This document shows positions 50,942 to 61,732 of a DNA stretch of 64,000 nt, piece after piece (the first letter of the stretch is position 1; each line of letters begins with the position of its first letter). Both the position numbers and the translations under genes were made by a program. Location of the stretch: NCBI RefSeq assembly GCF_000142905.1, contig NW_013657677.1, positions 367,496 through 431,495 of the forward strand, in the 5' to 3' direction. The stretch comes from Thecamonas trahens ATCC 50062. Its lineage: Eukaryota > Apusozoa > Apusomonadida > Apusomonadidae. Under the pieces are notes generated by a model. That model was not told the DNA's origin and did no database searches. It saw nothing but the letters and a program-made list of their open reading frames with translations.

Positions 50942-53110
50942 ATGGCGACAGACGAGAGCGCCACCGTGGCCATTCTAGACGCAGGCTCGCAGTTCTCCAA
51001 GGTCATCGACCGCAGAGTCCGTGAGCTTGCGGTCCATTCCGAGATTCTCCCACTGGATACCCCGCTTGATGTCCTCGCCAAGTACAAGGTGCGTGCCATG
51101 CCCGTCCCTGCCGTCTGTGGCTCTCGCGTGAGCTGATGGCCATCCCCTGCCACCTTTCGCCCTCTTTGCTGGCTGCCCTCTCCTCCTCGTCTCCGTCCCA
51201 CACTCACTCTCTCGCCATTATCTTCGCAATTGCTACATCTGCATGGTTGTGGGTGGGTGGGTGGGTTGGTGGGTGTGCGTGTGCGGGGCGGGGGATGGAT
51301 ATAGGCGCTGATTGTGTCGGGTGGGCCCGGGTCGGTGTACGACGCAGCGGCGCCGCAGGCAGCCGACGGCCTGTTCGACCTGGATGTCCCGCTGCTGGGC
51401 ATCTGCTACGGGATGCAGATGATGGCCATGCACTACGGGTGCCGGGTCGAGGCTGGCGAGGTGCGGCAGGACGGAGTGTTTGCCATCCAGCTTGCCAGCG
51501 AGCCGATCTGCCCGCTGTTTGCCGACCTCGCGTCAGCCGAGACCACCGAGGTACTCCTCACCCATGGCGACTCGGTGCTCGAAGTCTCCGAGGACGTGCG
51601 GAGCGTGGCAGCGACCGATGAGGGCATTGTGGCGGCGATCGAGGTTCGCGATGCGAACAAGGCTCAGTTTGGCCTCCAGTTCCATCCCGAAGTCGACCTC
51701 TCGGTCGAGGGCATGACCATTCTGCGCAACTTTCTGTTCGCCGTCGCCGGAGTTCCGGCCACATACACGCTCACCTCGCGCAAGGAGATGGCGATCGAGT
51801 ACATCCGCGGAATGGTGAGTGGTGACGACAAGGTGCTGGTGCTTGTCTCGGGCGGTGTCGACTCGTCGGTCTGTGCCACGCTTGTCAACGAAGCGCTCGG
51901 CCCCGAGCGCGTTGTCTGCATCCACGTCGACAACGGCTTTATGCGCAAGGGTGAGTCGACACAGGTTGCGGCGGCGCTGCGGGCGGTCGGTCTCGAGCTC
52001 GATGTCATTGAGGGCGCCGAGACCTTTTACAACGCGCACACCGAGGTCGACGGCGTGAGCGTCGGCCCGCTCAACGAGCTCGTCAATCCCGAGGCCAAGC
52101 GCAAGGTCATTGGCGACACGTTCATGCGGATCACCAACACCAAAGCTGCCGAGCTCGGGCTGGACCCGAACGCGGTCTTCCTCGCCCAGGGCACGCTCCG
52201 GCCGGACCTCATCGAGTCGGCGTCCAAGCTGGCCAACGCGTCGGCGACGGCGTCGGTCATCAAGACCCATCACAACGATACCGCGCTGGTGCGGCTCCTC
52301 CGCGACGCTGGGCGCGTCGTCGAGCCGCTGCAAGAGTACCACAAGGACGAGGTCCGCCAGCTCGGCCTCGAGCTCGGCCTCCCAGAGCACCTCATCTCGC
52401 GGCAGCCATTCCCTGGGCCCGGCCTCGCCATCCGCATCCTCTGCGCTCACTCGGCGTTTGTCCCGCCCAACGCGGCTGCCATTGCCGAGGTGCTGGCGGG
52501 AGCCACCGCAGAGACGCCCGACTACTCGGCCGCTGTCCTCCCGGTCGCCTCGGTCGGCGTCCAGGGCGACGGGCGGACGTACGCCTCGCTCGTCGGCCTG
52601 TTTGGCCCGGTCGTCGCCGACGACACGCTCGCCACTGTCGACGCCATCGACTGGCGCCACGTCTTTGACCTGGCCAAGTCGATTCCCAAGCGCGCCCGCG
52701 GCGTCAACCGCGTGGCGTACGTCTTTGGCGAGCGTGTGGCCAACGGAGATGCCGCGCTGGCCACCATCACGCCGACGCTCCTCACGCCCGACGTCATTGC
52801 GTCGCTGCAGGAGGCCGACGCGGTCGTCAACGCCATCCTCGGCGACGCCGGCCTCCTCACCAAGCTCTCGCAGGTCCCGGTCATCCTCTTCCCGGCCAAC
52901 TTTGGCGTCGACGGCGCGCGGTGCATCTGCATCCGCACCATGGTCACCAACGACTTTATGACCGGCGTTCCGGCGCTCCCAGGCACCGAGCTCATGCCAA
53001 AGGCTGTTCTCGCCGCCATCGTCGACGCCCTCCTCGCCCTACCCAATCCGCCAGCGCGGGTCGTCTACGACTGCACCTCCAAGCCGCCGGGCACGACTGA
53101 GTGGGAGTAA
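50942..53110 (+). CDS. GUAA: GMP synthase (glutamine-hydrolysing), two exons
   Basis: Amidates XMP to GMP, the last step of de novo guanine nucleotide synthesis. Exons 50942-51088 and 51305-53110 join in phase 0 (650 residues); the intron is 216 nt (GTGCGT...ATATAG). The GATase domain has ILDAGSQFSKVIDRRVRE, ALIVSGGPGSVYD, the nucleophile Cys in GICYGMQMMAMHYG, and LQFHPEVD. The ATP-pyrophosphatase domain has LVLVSGGVDSSVCATLV, VDNGFMRKGE, and SVIKTHHND. The dimerisation/XMP part has RQPFPGPGLAIRI and ASVGVQGDGRTY, continuing to a normal C terminus (TEWE). Unlike many genes here, no frame repair is needed. It is convergent with aquaporin 64 bp away. Confidence 0.97.
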
Positions 53111-53174
53111 CACGCGCGCGTAGCAGACAAGCGCAGTCCAAAACAAGTCTGTTTATCGACACCCGCGCCTGGTC

Positions 53175-54204
53175 TTAGTACGAGGCCGAGGCCGAGGCCT
53201 GGTCGTAGGTGTACTCGTCGTCGATGGCGTCCGAGTACGAGTGGCGGGCGCCGCCGGCGCAGCAGAAGCAGTCCTCGTCGATAAAGGTCCACTTGTAGCC
53301 GAGAACAAAGAGGGCGGCACCGGCAAACGGCAGGACAAGGAAGACCCAGAAGTCGTCAAACTCGCCCGAGATGATCGACGTGCCGAGCGAGTACGCCGGG
53401 TTGAAGATCGACGTGGTCAGCGGCGCGGCAACCGTGACAAGCGACTGCACAAAGAGGCCGAGCGCGAGCGGCGCCGTCGACTTGAACGTCTGCTGCTTCT
53501 TCTTCGAGTAGAGGACGTAGAACGCCGTCGCCAGCGCGCCCGAGAGGAAGAACTCAAGCATGATCCCGTTGAACAGCGTGTAGTTGTTGCCGCCGCGGTA
53601 TGAGTCGGGCACGCCCGAGACACCGAGGTTGAGCACGTCGCGGCCAGACTCGGACACAAACATCCACGCCAGCAGACCGCCGGCAATGCCGCCCACAAAC
53701 TGCACCACAACCAGCATAATCGCAAGCACCAGCGAGCTCTCGCCGGCGAGCGCAAACGCTGTCGTCACCGCAGGGTTAAAGTGCCCAAAGCCATCCGACG
53801 ATGCCTCCTGCACCATGTACAGCAGACCGATGAGCGCAAGTCCCGCCACAGACGCAGAGCCCGCTGCAAATCCATCAACCACATGACAATAACCGGTGAG
53901 TGTGGGCCAGCAGTAACTCGTGCCGCGTCGTAGAGTCACAACACCATCGTCAGCAGCGCGTAAGAGCCGTTTGCTGACGGGAGAAAAAAAAACCGTTGAA
54001 GCCCGTCGCAGGCAAAGCAGGGCACATTCCCCCCTCTTCCCCCTCACGCATCATGCCCATCCACACTACCAGCTAGGACGTACATCCAGCGGTGGCGGCT
54101 GTAGCCACCACGCCGACGTAGAGCGAGGTCCCAATGAACTCGAGGGACAGCTCCCTCCACCACTTGCGGGCCTCGGAGGTGTCGCAGTTGCAGTCGATCG
54201 ACAT
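53175..54204 (-). CDS. Aquaporin/MIP channel with an atypical second NPA box, two exons
   Basis: 269 residues. Exon 1 (54204-54084) encodes MSIDCNCDTSEARKWW then TM1 (LEFIGTSLYVGVVATAATAG); exon 2 (53863-53175) continues GSASVAGLALIGLL. The intron is 54083-53864 (GTACGT...TTGCAG). The first NPA box is in GHFNPAVTTAFALAG, the second in IFNPAYSLGTSIISG. The second box lacks the Arg of NPAR, replaced by Tyr, so the aromatic/arginine selectivity filter is altered and the permeant may not be only water. Six TM segments are predictable, followed by a Cys/Tyr/Asp-rich cytosolic tail (CFCCAGGARHSYS). The N-terminal exon gives the frame-perfect junction, so the splice model is reliable. Confidence 0.9.
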
Positions 54205-55260
54205 GTTTGTTCGTTCGTTCGAGAGAAGGATGTCATGCCACGTCCACGCTACGCCATTCCGCGCGCGGAGCCGGGGCCACCGACGGCCGAACGACCGATC
54301 GGCTCAAACGACTGAACGCACACGCGACTCGACACCTCGTCACCGGTGCGCTTTGCGCCTGCTCTGTGATTTCTCACTCTGCCACATCGCTCTGCCACTC
54401 TCCCGACCGAGCTGATTCTGGTCGTGGCCCACATCGGTCGTATTCTCGTGCCGAGCAACGTTGTGGTGCTGGCGAGAGCGCCTATGCCGCTATCCTCGGC
54501 TCGCACGACGGGCGCGCGCTCGCTCGCGCCTCGGCTGGATATGCGAGGTGCATGAAGCTGGGGTTATGGGACAGGGTGCGTGTTGCGCTTGTCCGGCCTG
54601 CCAGCTCCTCAGACTGGGACGGTGGATTATTCTGGGCTCGGGCGAGCCACATACTGCCGGTGGCCAGCGCGGTCAACCGCGACCCGGTGTGGCCGACGCT
54701 GCGCCGCAGCGCTTGGTCCGTGCGCCCACGGCGCCGACGGCAGCCAGAATGGCGCACAAGCTCAGTGTGGAGCCGCACAGCCACGTGACGTTGATCGCAT
54801 GTGTGATCTGCCATGAGCTGGGCGTCGACGTCCGTGCAGTGACCGGCGCTAGCGCTTGAGCTGCTGCTCCTCGCTTGTGCGGCGGATCGATCCGCGTGCT
54901 GACGTCGAGCCTCGAGCCAGCAAGCAGCAAGCAGCAAGCAGTATGCCGTCCACAACGGGCGCACGTCTGATGGTCAGCCTTGTCCTCGCATCTGGCATCG
55001 TTGATCCCGCCGGCGTCAATCAAAGGCCCGCGGAGATTGTCGGCAAGCTTCTCGACTCTGCTGGGCGTCGACCTGACCGCCGACCTCAGCTATGCCTTTT
55101 AGGCTACGTCTGCCCTCGGCGACAACGCCACCATCACCTACATCGCCGAGGCCGCCGAGTTTGCACCTCAATCCGAACGCATGTCCGGTACCGAGACTCG
55201 GTCATGCTGTGACCGGCGTCGTCACTGCCTCTCTCTCCCTCGGCAACCTCATTCTTCCCC
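54205..55260. other. 1.06-kb interval without a confident gene
   Basis: No frame on either strand gives a recognisable protein. A short AGCAAGC-type tandem lies at about 54918-54942. Around 54950-55200 on the + strand the sequence has coding-like stretches split over two frames and a stop (for example KLLDSAG, then GVDLTADLSYAF, then SALGDNATITYIAEAAEFAPQ), so a decayed or frame-broken gene is possible. A minus-strand stretch near 54690-54830 reads like one hydrophobic helix (LCGSTLSLCAILAAVGAVGA). It is otherwise the aquaporin/LRR-PP2C divergent promoter region. Confidence 0.4.
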
Positions 55261-57332
55261 ATGGGACAGAACCGCTCCCGTCCCAAGGCAGACAATGAGT
55301 GTACGCACACCGCAGCCGCCTGCAAACTTCAGCCGTCGCCCTCCACCCTCTCCTCCCTTCCCGGCACATGTGCTGCGTCGGTGACGCGTGCATGTGACTG
55401 CGCCCCCCCCCCTTGCGACATTCACAGGCACAGACACAGACACACACACACACACACTCTCACTCACTCACTGCTGCCCACTCCCACCATCCACCTACTC
55501 TTGCAGTGGCGCAAGAGTTTGCCACCCGGTTCGTCCGCGGGTGGAGGACCGAGTCCAAGGCGCTTGCTGTGCCCGGCAGGAAAGAGCTGGTGGAGGCGGT
55601 GGTCGACGTTCTCAAAGCCGTCCCGCGCGAGCATGCAGTGCTGGAGCTCTCGTTTGCCTGCATCCAGTTTGATCCTCCGGCGTGGACAGCGCTGGTGGGT
55701 GCGGCGACGGCTTCGCGCGGGCTCTCGCAGTTGGTGCTGGCTTCAAATGGGCTTTCAGCCCGCCACGCGCCGGCGCTGGCCGGTCTCGTTGTTCAGGCGC
55801 CGAGTCTGCTGCAGCTCTCGCTTGAAGGCAACAGGCTCGGGCTCGACGGCCTCGCACAGGTGCTGCGGGTTGTGCCGATGGCGCGCATTCTGCGGGATCT
55901 CAACATCTCGGCGTGTGTTGTCCGCGGCGAGTGCGGCGACGAGCTGGTCGACCTGCTTGTCGAGGCCTACGCCGGCTCTAGCACGTTGGAGATGGTGGCC
56001 ATGCGCGAGTGCAACGTCTCTTGGCACGGCTTTGCCAAGCTCGAGGCTGCACTGGATGTCATCCCGCAGATCTCGTACGTCGACTTGGTCGATAACCCGC
56101 TGTCGGGCGTCAACCGCGAGCGACGCGTCGCCTTTGCGGCCGCCCTCGAGCGCAACGCCGCGGTATGGGGCGTTGTCAAGGGCCTCTTTGATGCGATGTA
56201 CGTCGAGATCGGCGCCAAGCGGCGGGCGTCGTTTGCAGCGAGCCAGATTCGGCCAGGGCGTTCGGTGTCTGTTGTCGACGAACAACCAGAGCGTGACTTT
56301 GCGGCGCAGTCGGTGTACAAGAGCTTAACGCCCGGCCAGCGCCTTATTGGGCGCAGCGGCACGCCGGCCACCGTCGCGGTTGCCCCCGACGTGCCCGATG
56401 CATTGCCCAACGTGAATGACCCGCGCGAGCTGGAGGCTTCGTTTGCCTCGCCGGCGCTGACGCTCTTTGCCTACGACATGCAAGGTCGGCGGCAGGAGAT
56501 GGAGGATTCGCTGGTGACGGTCTCGGGCTTTGGAGGGAGCGAGGCCGTCGACGTACTTGGCGTGTTTGACGGCCACGGCTCGACCGAACCCTCGCGCTAC
56601 GCCACCCGCAACCTCCTGCCGCTTCTTGCGCGCGAGCTGGCGCAGGCTGCTGCTGGTCCGTCAGCCGGTGCAGCGGATGACTCGGCCACAGTGACGACCG
56701 GGCAGATGCGGTTTGCGCTCTCGTCGACGTTTGTCGCACTCGACAAGCTTATGACGCCGTGGGCGGTCTACTCTGGCACAACCGGCTTAGTGGTGGCGCG
56801 GGTTGGCCGCGCGCTCGTCACCGCCAACGCCGGCGACTCGCGGGCGGTCCTCGGTCTTGCTGACGGGAGTGCGATTCGGCTCTCGGAAGACCACAAGCCC
56901 GAGCTCGCATCGGAGAAGAGTCGGATCGAGGAGGCCGGCGGCTTTGTAGAAGCCGGCCGGGTGAACGGACGGCTCGGTGTGGCCCGCGCGCTCGGCGACG
57001 GTCTCTACGGCGACGCCGTCACCGCGCAGCCGGGCGTGACTGTCACATCGCTCGAGCCAGGCGTGCTGTGTGTCATTCTCGCATGCGACGGCGTGTGGGA
57101 TGTGCTGTCGGACACCGCGGCGGTTGGCATTGTGAGCCGAGTCCTTGCCGCCGACGGTAGCAGCAAGCGCAACCCGGCCGAGGCCCTTGCTCGTGCCGCA
57201 TACGTCTCGGGCTCGATGGACAACATCAGTGTGCTTGTTGGCGTGTTTAACGATGTAGCGGCGACAACGGCGAAGCCGGCGACGCCGACGACCGAAGCTG
57301 GCTCACCGGCTGCGGAGCCGTGCCCGACGTGA
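55261..57332 (+). CDS. LRR-containing PP2C-type Ser/Thr phosphatase with N-myristoylation-like start, two exons
   Basis: Exons 55261-55300 and 55507-57332 join to 1866 nt (621 residues). Exon 1 encodes MGQNRSRPKADNE: Gly2 with Ser6 fits N-myristoylation. The intron is 206 nt (GTACGC...TTGCAG) with a (CA)n tract. Residues about 15-230 are leucine-rich-repeat-like (VLELSFACIQFDPP, QLVLASNGLSARHAPALAGL, LLQLSLEGNRLGLDGLAQVL). The PP2C domain (about 330-600) has MQGRRQEMEDSL, GVFDGHGS, ANAGDSRAVLGL, LSEDHKPEL, ACDGVWDVLSD and GSMDNISVLV, the metal-binding Asp set. It is an acidic-metal-dependent phosphatase, likely membrane-tethered. The last 86 bp overlap the convergent HORMA gene. Confidence 0.92.
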
Positions 57333-58997
57333 CCCGCAAGACGTGCTTGACGACCGAGGCGCGCGGCCGTGGCCGTGTTGCCGCCGCTGCTGCCGCCGCC
57401 GCGTTCTTGCCCAAGACGGGCTGTGAGACTGAGCGGAGAGGGTCGCCACGCGGCAACGGTGACGGCGACGACGCTCGCGGCGGCGACTCTGACTGCGAGC
57501 GCGACCCAGATCCAGACCCAGATCCCGAGCCCGACCGTGACTCCAGCCTCGAGCCCAACCCGGATCCCGACCGCAAACCCGACCGCAGACTGGTTCTGCG
57601 CCGCTTGGGTGAGCCCGGACTCGAACCCGAGCCAGAGCCAGATCCCGTCCCCAAGCCCGAGCCCGAGCTTGGGTGTAGTGACCTGGAGTTGCCTTTGGCC
57701 CGCCGCCGCTTGCGCAAGCGGCGGCGCGGCGAGTTGACTTTGCCCGCTGCTGCCGCGATGGGCGCTGCCTGCAGCATCCAACGGCCGACGCTTGGCGAGT
57801 AAGCGACGAGATCAAGGTCGCGTAGGTTGTGCATGACGGCCAGTCCTTGGTCCTTGGTCCGCAAGCCGAGATGGTCTTGCAGCACGCGCCGCGAGACATG
57901 GTCGCTGCCTGCGCGTAGCTCTGCAGCAAGGAACGCGACGGCTGCGGCGAGCTGGGCGTCGCTGCGCGGGTTGTCCGACGCTGTGTCGGCACCCGGCGGG
58001 GTGGGCGGCGGCGGCGTGACCCGCTTGGAGCCGCCAACAATGCGTGGGCCAGCTGTGCGGGCGGCGTCGTCGAGACGGGCGAGCTCGGCCTCCAGCGCCG
58101 CGTTCTCGCGCTCGAGCCGGCGAGTGTCGGCCTCGAGCGACGACAGCTCGTCGCGCTCCGACTCGGGACTGGGGCGAGGCCGTGGCGGCTGCGGCAACGG
58201 TGATGGTGATGGCGACGGCGCCGAAGCGCCAAGCGGAACGTCAGCTGGAAAGACGCCGAGCTTGGCCGGCGCCACTGGCGGGGAGGCTTCGTCGTCAGCA
58301 AGCCCGTCGAGCACCGTCCGCATGCCCATGTCGTAGACATGGTGATGGGTCCGGACCGAGCCGACGGCAAACTCGAGCGGCTTGCGGGTGAAGAACATGG
58401 GCTCGTTGGCCGGAGCCGGCTGGAAGAAGAGCGGCTCGTAGTCGGGCGGCGCGGTGTCCGAGTAGATGACCCGCATCATGATGTAACGGTCGACGACGAG
58501 CGGCTGCAGAGTCTGGCACAGCAGCGTCAGCGTCCGCATCATGGTGATGGTGGAGAACTTGATCTCTTTTTGGTCTGTGGCGGGTGCGGGCGTCGCGGCG
58601 TCGTATCGCCTGATGCCGCAGAGACAGAGACCGACGGCAGCCCGTCGGGGCCCGATGGGTACTGGACCTGAAAGTGGTACGACTCAACGAGCTCGTCCGA
58701 GGCGGCCTCGTAGACGCCGAGGATGATGTGATCGATGTAGCCGAGCTTGAGCGCCGGAAACACGCCCTGCTCCAGCCAGTTGCACAGTTCCTGAGCCTCA
58801 TCAGTCGACGGCTTGAGCGACTTGATCCGCAGCCCATTGAGCGTTCGGTCGTAGAAGCAGTGCTCCGGAAAGAGCGAGCGGAGGTAGGCAATGGTGGAGA
58901 TCGAGCAGCGGAGGAGATTGCGGACGAGGCAGAGTGACTCGGATGCGGTGACAGACTCGGTAGCGCTCGCCATCGCCGCAGCCACAGATCGGACCAT
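57247..58997 (-). CDS. HOP1: HORMA-domain meiotic protein (HOP1/HORMAD type), one frame break
   Basis: HORMAD/Hop1 proteins sit on meiotic chromosome axes and direct DMC1-dependent interhomologue recombination. About 583 residues from ATG 58997. The HORMA domain is spread over two frames: first SESLCLVRNLLRCSISTIAYLRSLFPEHCFYDR, LRIKSLKPSTDEAQELCNWLEQGVFPAL and LVESYHFQVQYPS. After a break near 58595-58600 (ACGCC-GCG), it continues as EIKFSTITMMRTLTLLCQTLQPLV and YIMMRVIYSDTAPPDYEPLFF. One added base restores the domain. A Pro/Ser linker and a coiled segment (LEADTRRLERENAALEAEL) follow, then a possible winged-helix unit (about residues 395-465, LQDHLGLRTKDQGLAVMHNL). A basic SG-rich tail ends at 57247. 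It is head-to-head with DMC1. Confidence 0.9.
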
Positions 58998-59259
58998 GAC
59001 GAGGTGTGCCTCCGATGTAGATGTCGGCGCTGCAGCTTGCGTGCCCCTCGCTTACGTGGCTGCGGTTTTGACGACGCCCGCCAGAAGAAAGCCACCAGCG
59101 GTTGATCGCCGTATTCCGAAAAAGGCCGTGGCGATCAGGCATTCTTTGCCAAGTTGGGAGGTGTGCCGTGCATGTTAAAACACAGCCATTCTCGCTTCCG
59201 TGCGCACACCCCCTCCGCCTTTGATATCCACATCCTTTGATAACCAGCCATCAATAGTC

Positions 59260-60307
59260 ATGGCCGCGACTGAGGATATGGTGGTGGCGGTAGGCACCGA
59301 GATGGCGGCTCAGGCCAGCTACCAAGTCGAGGCCGAAGACGCATTCGATCCGATCGACCGGCTTCAAACGGTCGGCGTGTCTGCGACCGACGTGAAAAAG
59401 CTTGTGGCCGGCGGGTATGCAACAGTGCAGAGCGTGCTGATGTCGACGATGCGCGATCTGTGCGAGGTCAAGGGTGTGTCCGAGGCCAAGGCGCTTAAGA
59501 TTGTGGAGGGCGCGGCGATGCTGTGCGAAAAGGGGACGGCGTTTGTGAGCGGCAAAGCGGCGCTCGAGGCGCGGGAGCACGTCGTTCGCATCTCGACGGG
59601 CTCGAGTGCGCTCGACACGCTGCTGGGCGGCGGAGTGGAGACCATGTCGATCACCGAGGCGTTTGGCGAGTTCCGGACGGGCAAGACACAGATCGCGCAC
59701 GCTCTGCGTCACCTCGCAGCTTCCACTCGAGGCCGGCGGCGGCGGCGGCAAGGTGCTGTACATCGACACCGAAGGCACGTTCCGGCCGGGCCGCATTGTG
59801 CAGATCGCTGAACGGTACGGCCTCGATTCCAACGACGTGCTGGAGAACATCCTCACCGTCCGGGTCTACACCCACGAGCAGCAGTACAACATGCTTGTCC
59901 GCGCGGCGGCGCTGATGGCCGACGACGGCTGCATTCGCATGCTCATCGTCGACTCGATCACGGCCCTCTTTCGCGTTGACTACACCGGCCGCGGCCAGCT
60001 CGCCGAGCGGCAGCAGAAGCTCAACCAGATGCTGGCACGGCTGACCAAGCTCGCCGACGAGTTCAACATTGCCGTCTTCATCACCAACCAGGTGGTGAGC
60101 GATCCGGGCGGCGGCGCCATGTTTGTCTCGGACCCCAAGAAGCCTGTCGGCGGGCATGTCCTCGCCCACGCCTCCACCACTAGGCTCTCGCTTCGCAAAG
60201 GCCGCGGCAACCAGCGAGTGTGTAAGCTCTTCGACTCGCCGTGCCTTCCCGATGCCGAGGCCGTGTACGAGATCGGGCCAGGCGGCGTCTCCGACCCACT
60301 CGACTGA
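59260..60307 (+). CDS. DMC1: DMC1-type meiotic recombinase (one frame break)
   Basis: RecA-family strand-exchange protein of meiosis. About 349 residues after repair (DMC1 is normally about 340). The N-terminal HhH region ([35 protein letters not shown]) is followed by the core: [24 protein letters not shown] (Walker A), [25 protein letters not shown] (Walker B), [26 protein letters not shown], and [20 protein letters not shown]. The ALFRVD, [12 protein letters not shown] and GGHxLAHAS words favour DMC1 over RAD51 (RAD51: ALYRTD, GGNIIAHAS). The frame is lost near 59695-59703 after QIAHA; the second frame resumes at [10 protein letters not shown]. Either two bases are missing (family [11 protein letters not shown]) or one is extra. 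Confidence 0.92.
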
Positions 60308-60440
60308 CGGCAGCGAGGGCGAGGCAACAGCAGCCAGCCGGAAAACAAACCCACCTTACCAGCTCGGCCGAAAAACCTGGACGGATCTCGGGCTGGATCC
60401 GCAGCTCTCAAAGGCTCGCACTCTCATCTCCACCACAAAC

Positions 60441-61627
60441 ATGTACAAGACTCTGTTTGTCGTCCTTGTTGCGCTTGCGCTTGCGGCTTCGGCCTCTGCT
60501 GCCCCCACCGTCGTCTCCGACCTCGGAAACCCCACCACGTGCGAGCTCTGCGTCGGTACGGCCTCGGAAGCGTGCCGATTTCCCACCCATTTTTTGGCAT
60601 GCGTTGCCGGGCGACGCCCGCCGCATTCGCCCACCCCCTCCTTTCCCCGTGCCCCCCCGCAATGCTCGCCCGCTCTGTCCCCTCTCCCGCTTGCCCTCCC
60701 TACATCCTTGCTCACTCACTCCTTCCTGCTACACGTATAGAGTTTCTCTCGCAGGCCGAGAACGAGCTGCTCCAGGTACGTCGAGGGTCCTTCCAAGAAA
60801 GTCGGCAACCGACAGGCTTCACGAGCTTTCAGGCGCCAACCTCCCTTTTACGACCGCTTCCAACTTTTTCCCCCCTTTCCCATGCACAGCCACCTGGCGC
60901 AACTCACTCTTCCCTCCTTCCCCCCCCCTCCTCTCCCCCCCCCTCTTGCCATCACTCCCACAGGCTATCCTCCAGCTCGGCATTGTCGACTCGTGCGGTG
61001 ACCTCTGCGGCCTCCTCCCGTCCCGCCTCGAGGGCACCGTCTGCGACCTCCGTACGTGACGCAGGCGTGACTGCGCTGCACCTGTTGCTCCCCCCCCCCC
61101 TTCCACCTCGGGCAGACTCACCGCTCCCCTCTCCCCCTCCCCCCCCCCCCCCACCCACCATAGTCTGCGACTACATCGGCGTGACCGAGTTTGTCAAGAT
61201 CATCCAGGAGCACTCGCCGGACCCCATCTACGCCTGCCAGCTCCTCAAGCAGTGTTCGATCAACGACAACGCCAAGGCGAACATGATCGACTTTGTTGTC
61301 GCGCCCAAGGTCGGCCAGCAGGGCACGACCTTTACCTTTGGAGCCACGTTCAACGTGACCAACGGCCCGACCGGTGCTGGCGAGCTCGCGCTCGGCGTGC
61401 AGCCGCCGCAGGGCATGCCTTTTGGTGACGGTGCGGTCAACGACGGCATCCCCAACGGTGAGCACACCGTGACGTTCTCGCTCAAGGCCCAGCCCAACGA
61501 GCAGGAGCCGTTCTCGGCCGGCACGTACGAGGTCGAGTTTGCCGTGTGCAACGGCATTTGCGGCGCGACCAAGCCGCACTCGGCTGTCCTCGCCGTCGGC
61601 AAGGGCTCGTTCCGCATTGAGCAGTAA
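60441..61627 (+). CDS. Secreted saposin-like protein (countin family), four exons
   Basis: Exons 60441-60555, 60742-60776, 60964-61051 and 61164-61627 join to 702 nt (233 residues). The signal peptide is MYKTLFVVLVALALAASASA. The saposin B-type domain, assembled from the four exons, reads TTCELCVEFLSQAENELLQ, AILQLGIVDSCGDLCGLLP, CDLLCDYIGVTEFVKIIQ and IYACQLLKQC, with the six-Cys spacing of saposins. The C-terminal half (VVAPKVGQQGTTFTFGATFNV...KGSFRIEQ) resembles the Dictyostelium countin-type C-terminal domain. Introns start GTACGG, GTACGT and GTACGT. Countin is a cell-number factor in Dictyostelium; here secretion is inferred and function is unknown. A 35-nt internal exon is required for the Cys spacing. 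Confidence 0.85.
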
Positions 61628-61732
61628 GTTGACTCGCGGAGGCGGACCAGGCTTTTTGCTCCCTCGACCCGTGGCGGGCGGAAGCTCGTTCTAGCGGGAG
61701 TAAAGGCGTCGATGTTTTGATTGCACGGGCGG

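Noticed and set aside
59690-59735. Intron at the DMC1 break
   Set aside because: The conserved [10 protein letters not shown] is encoded without interruption, so bases were lost or added.
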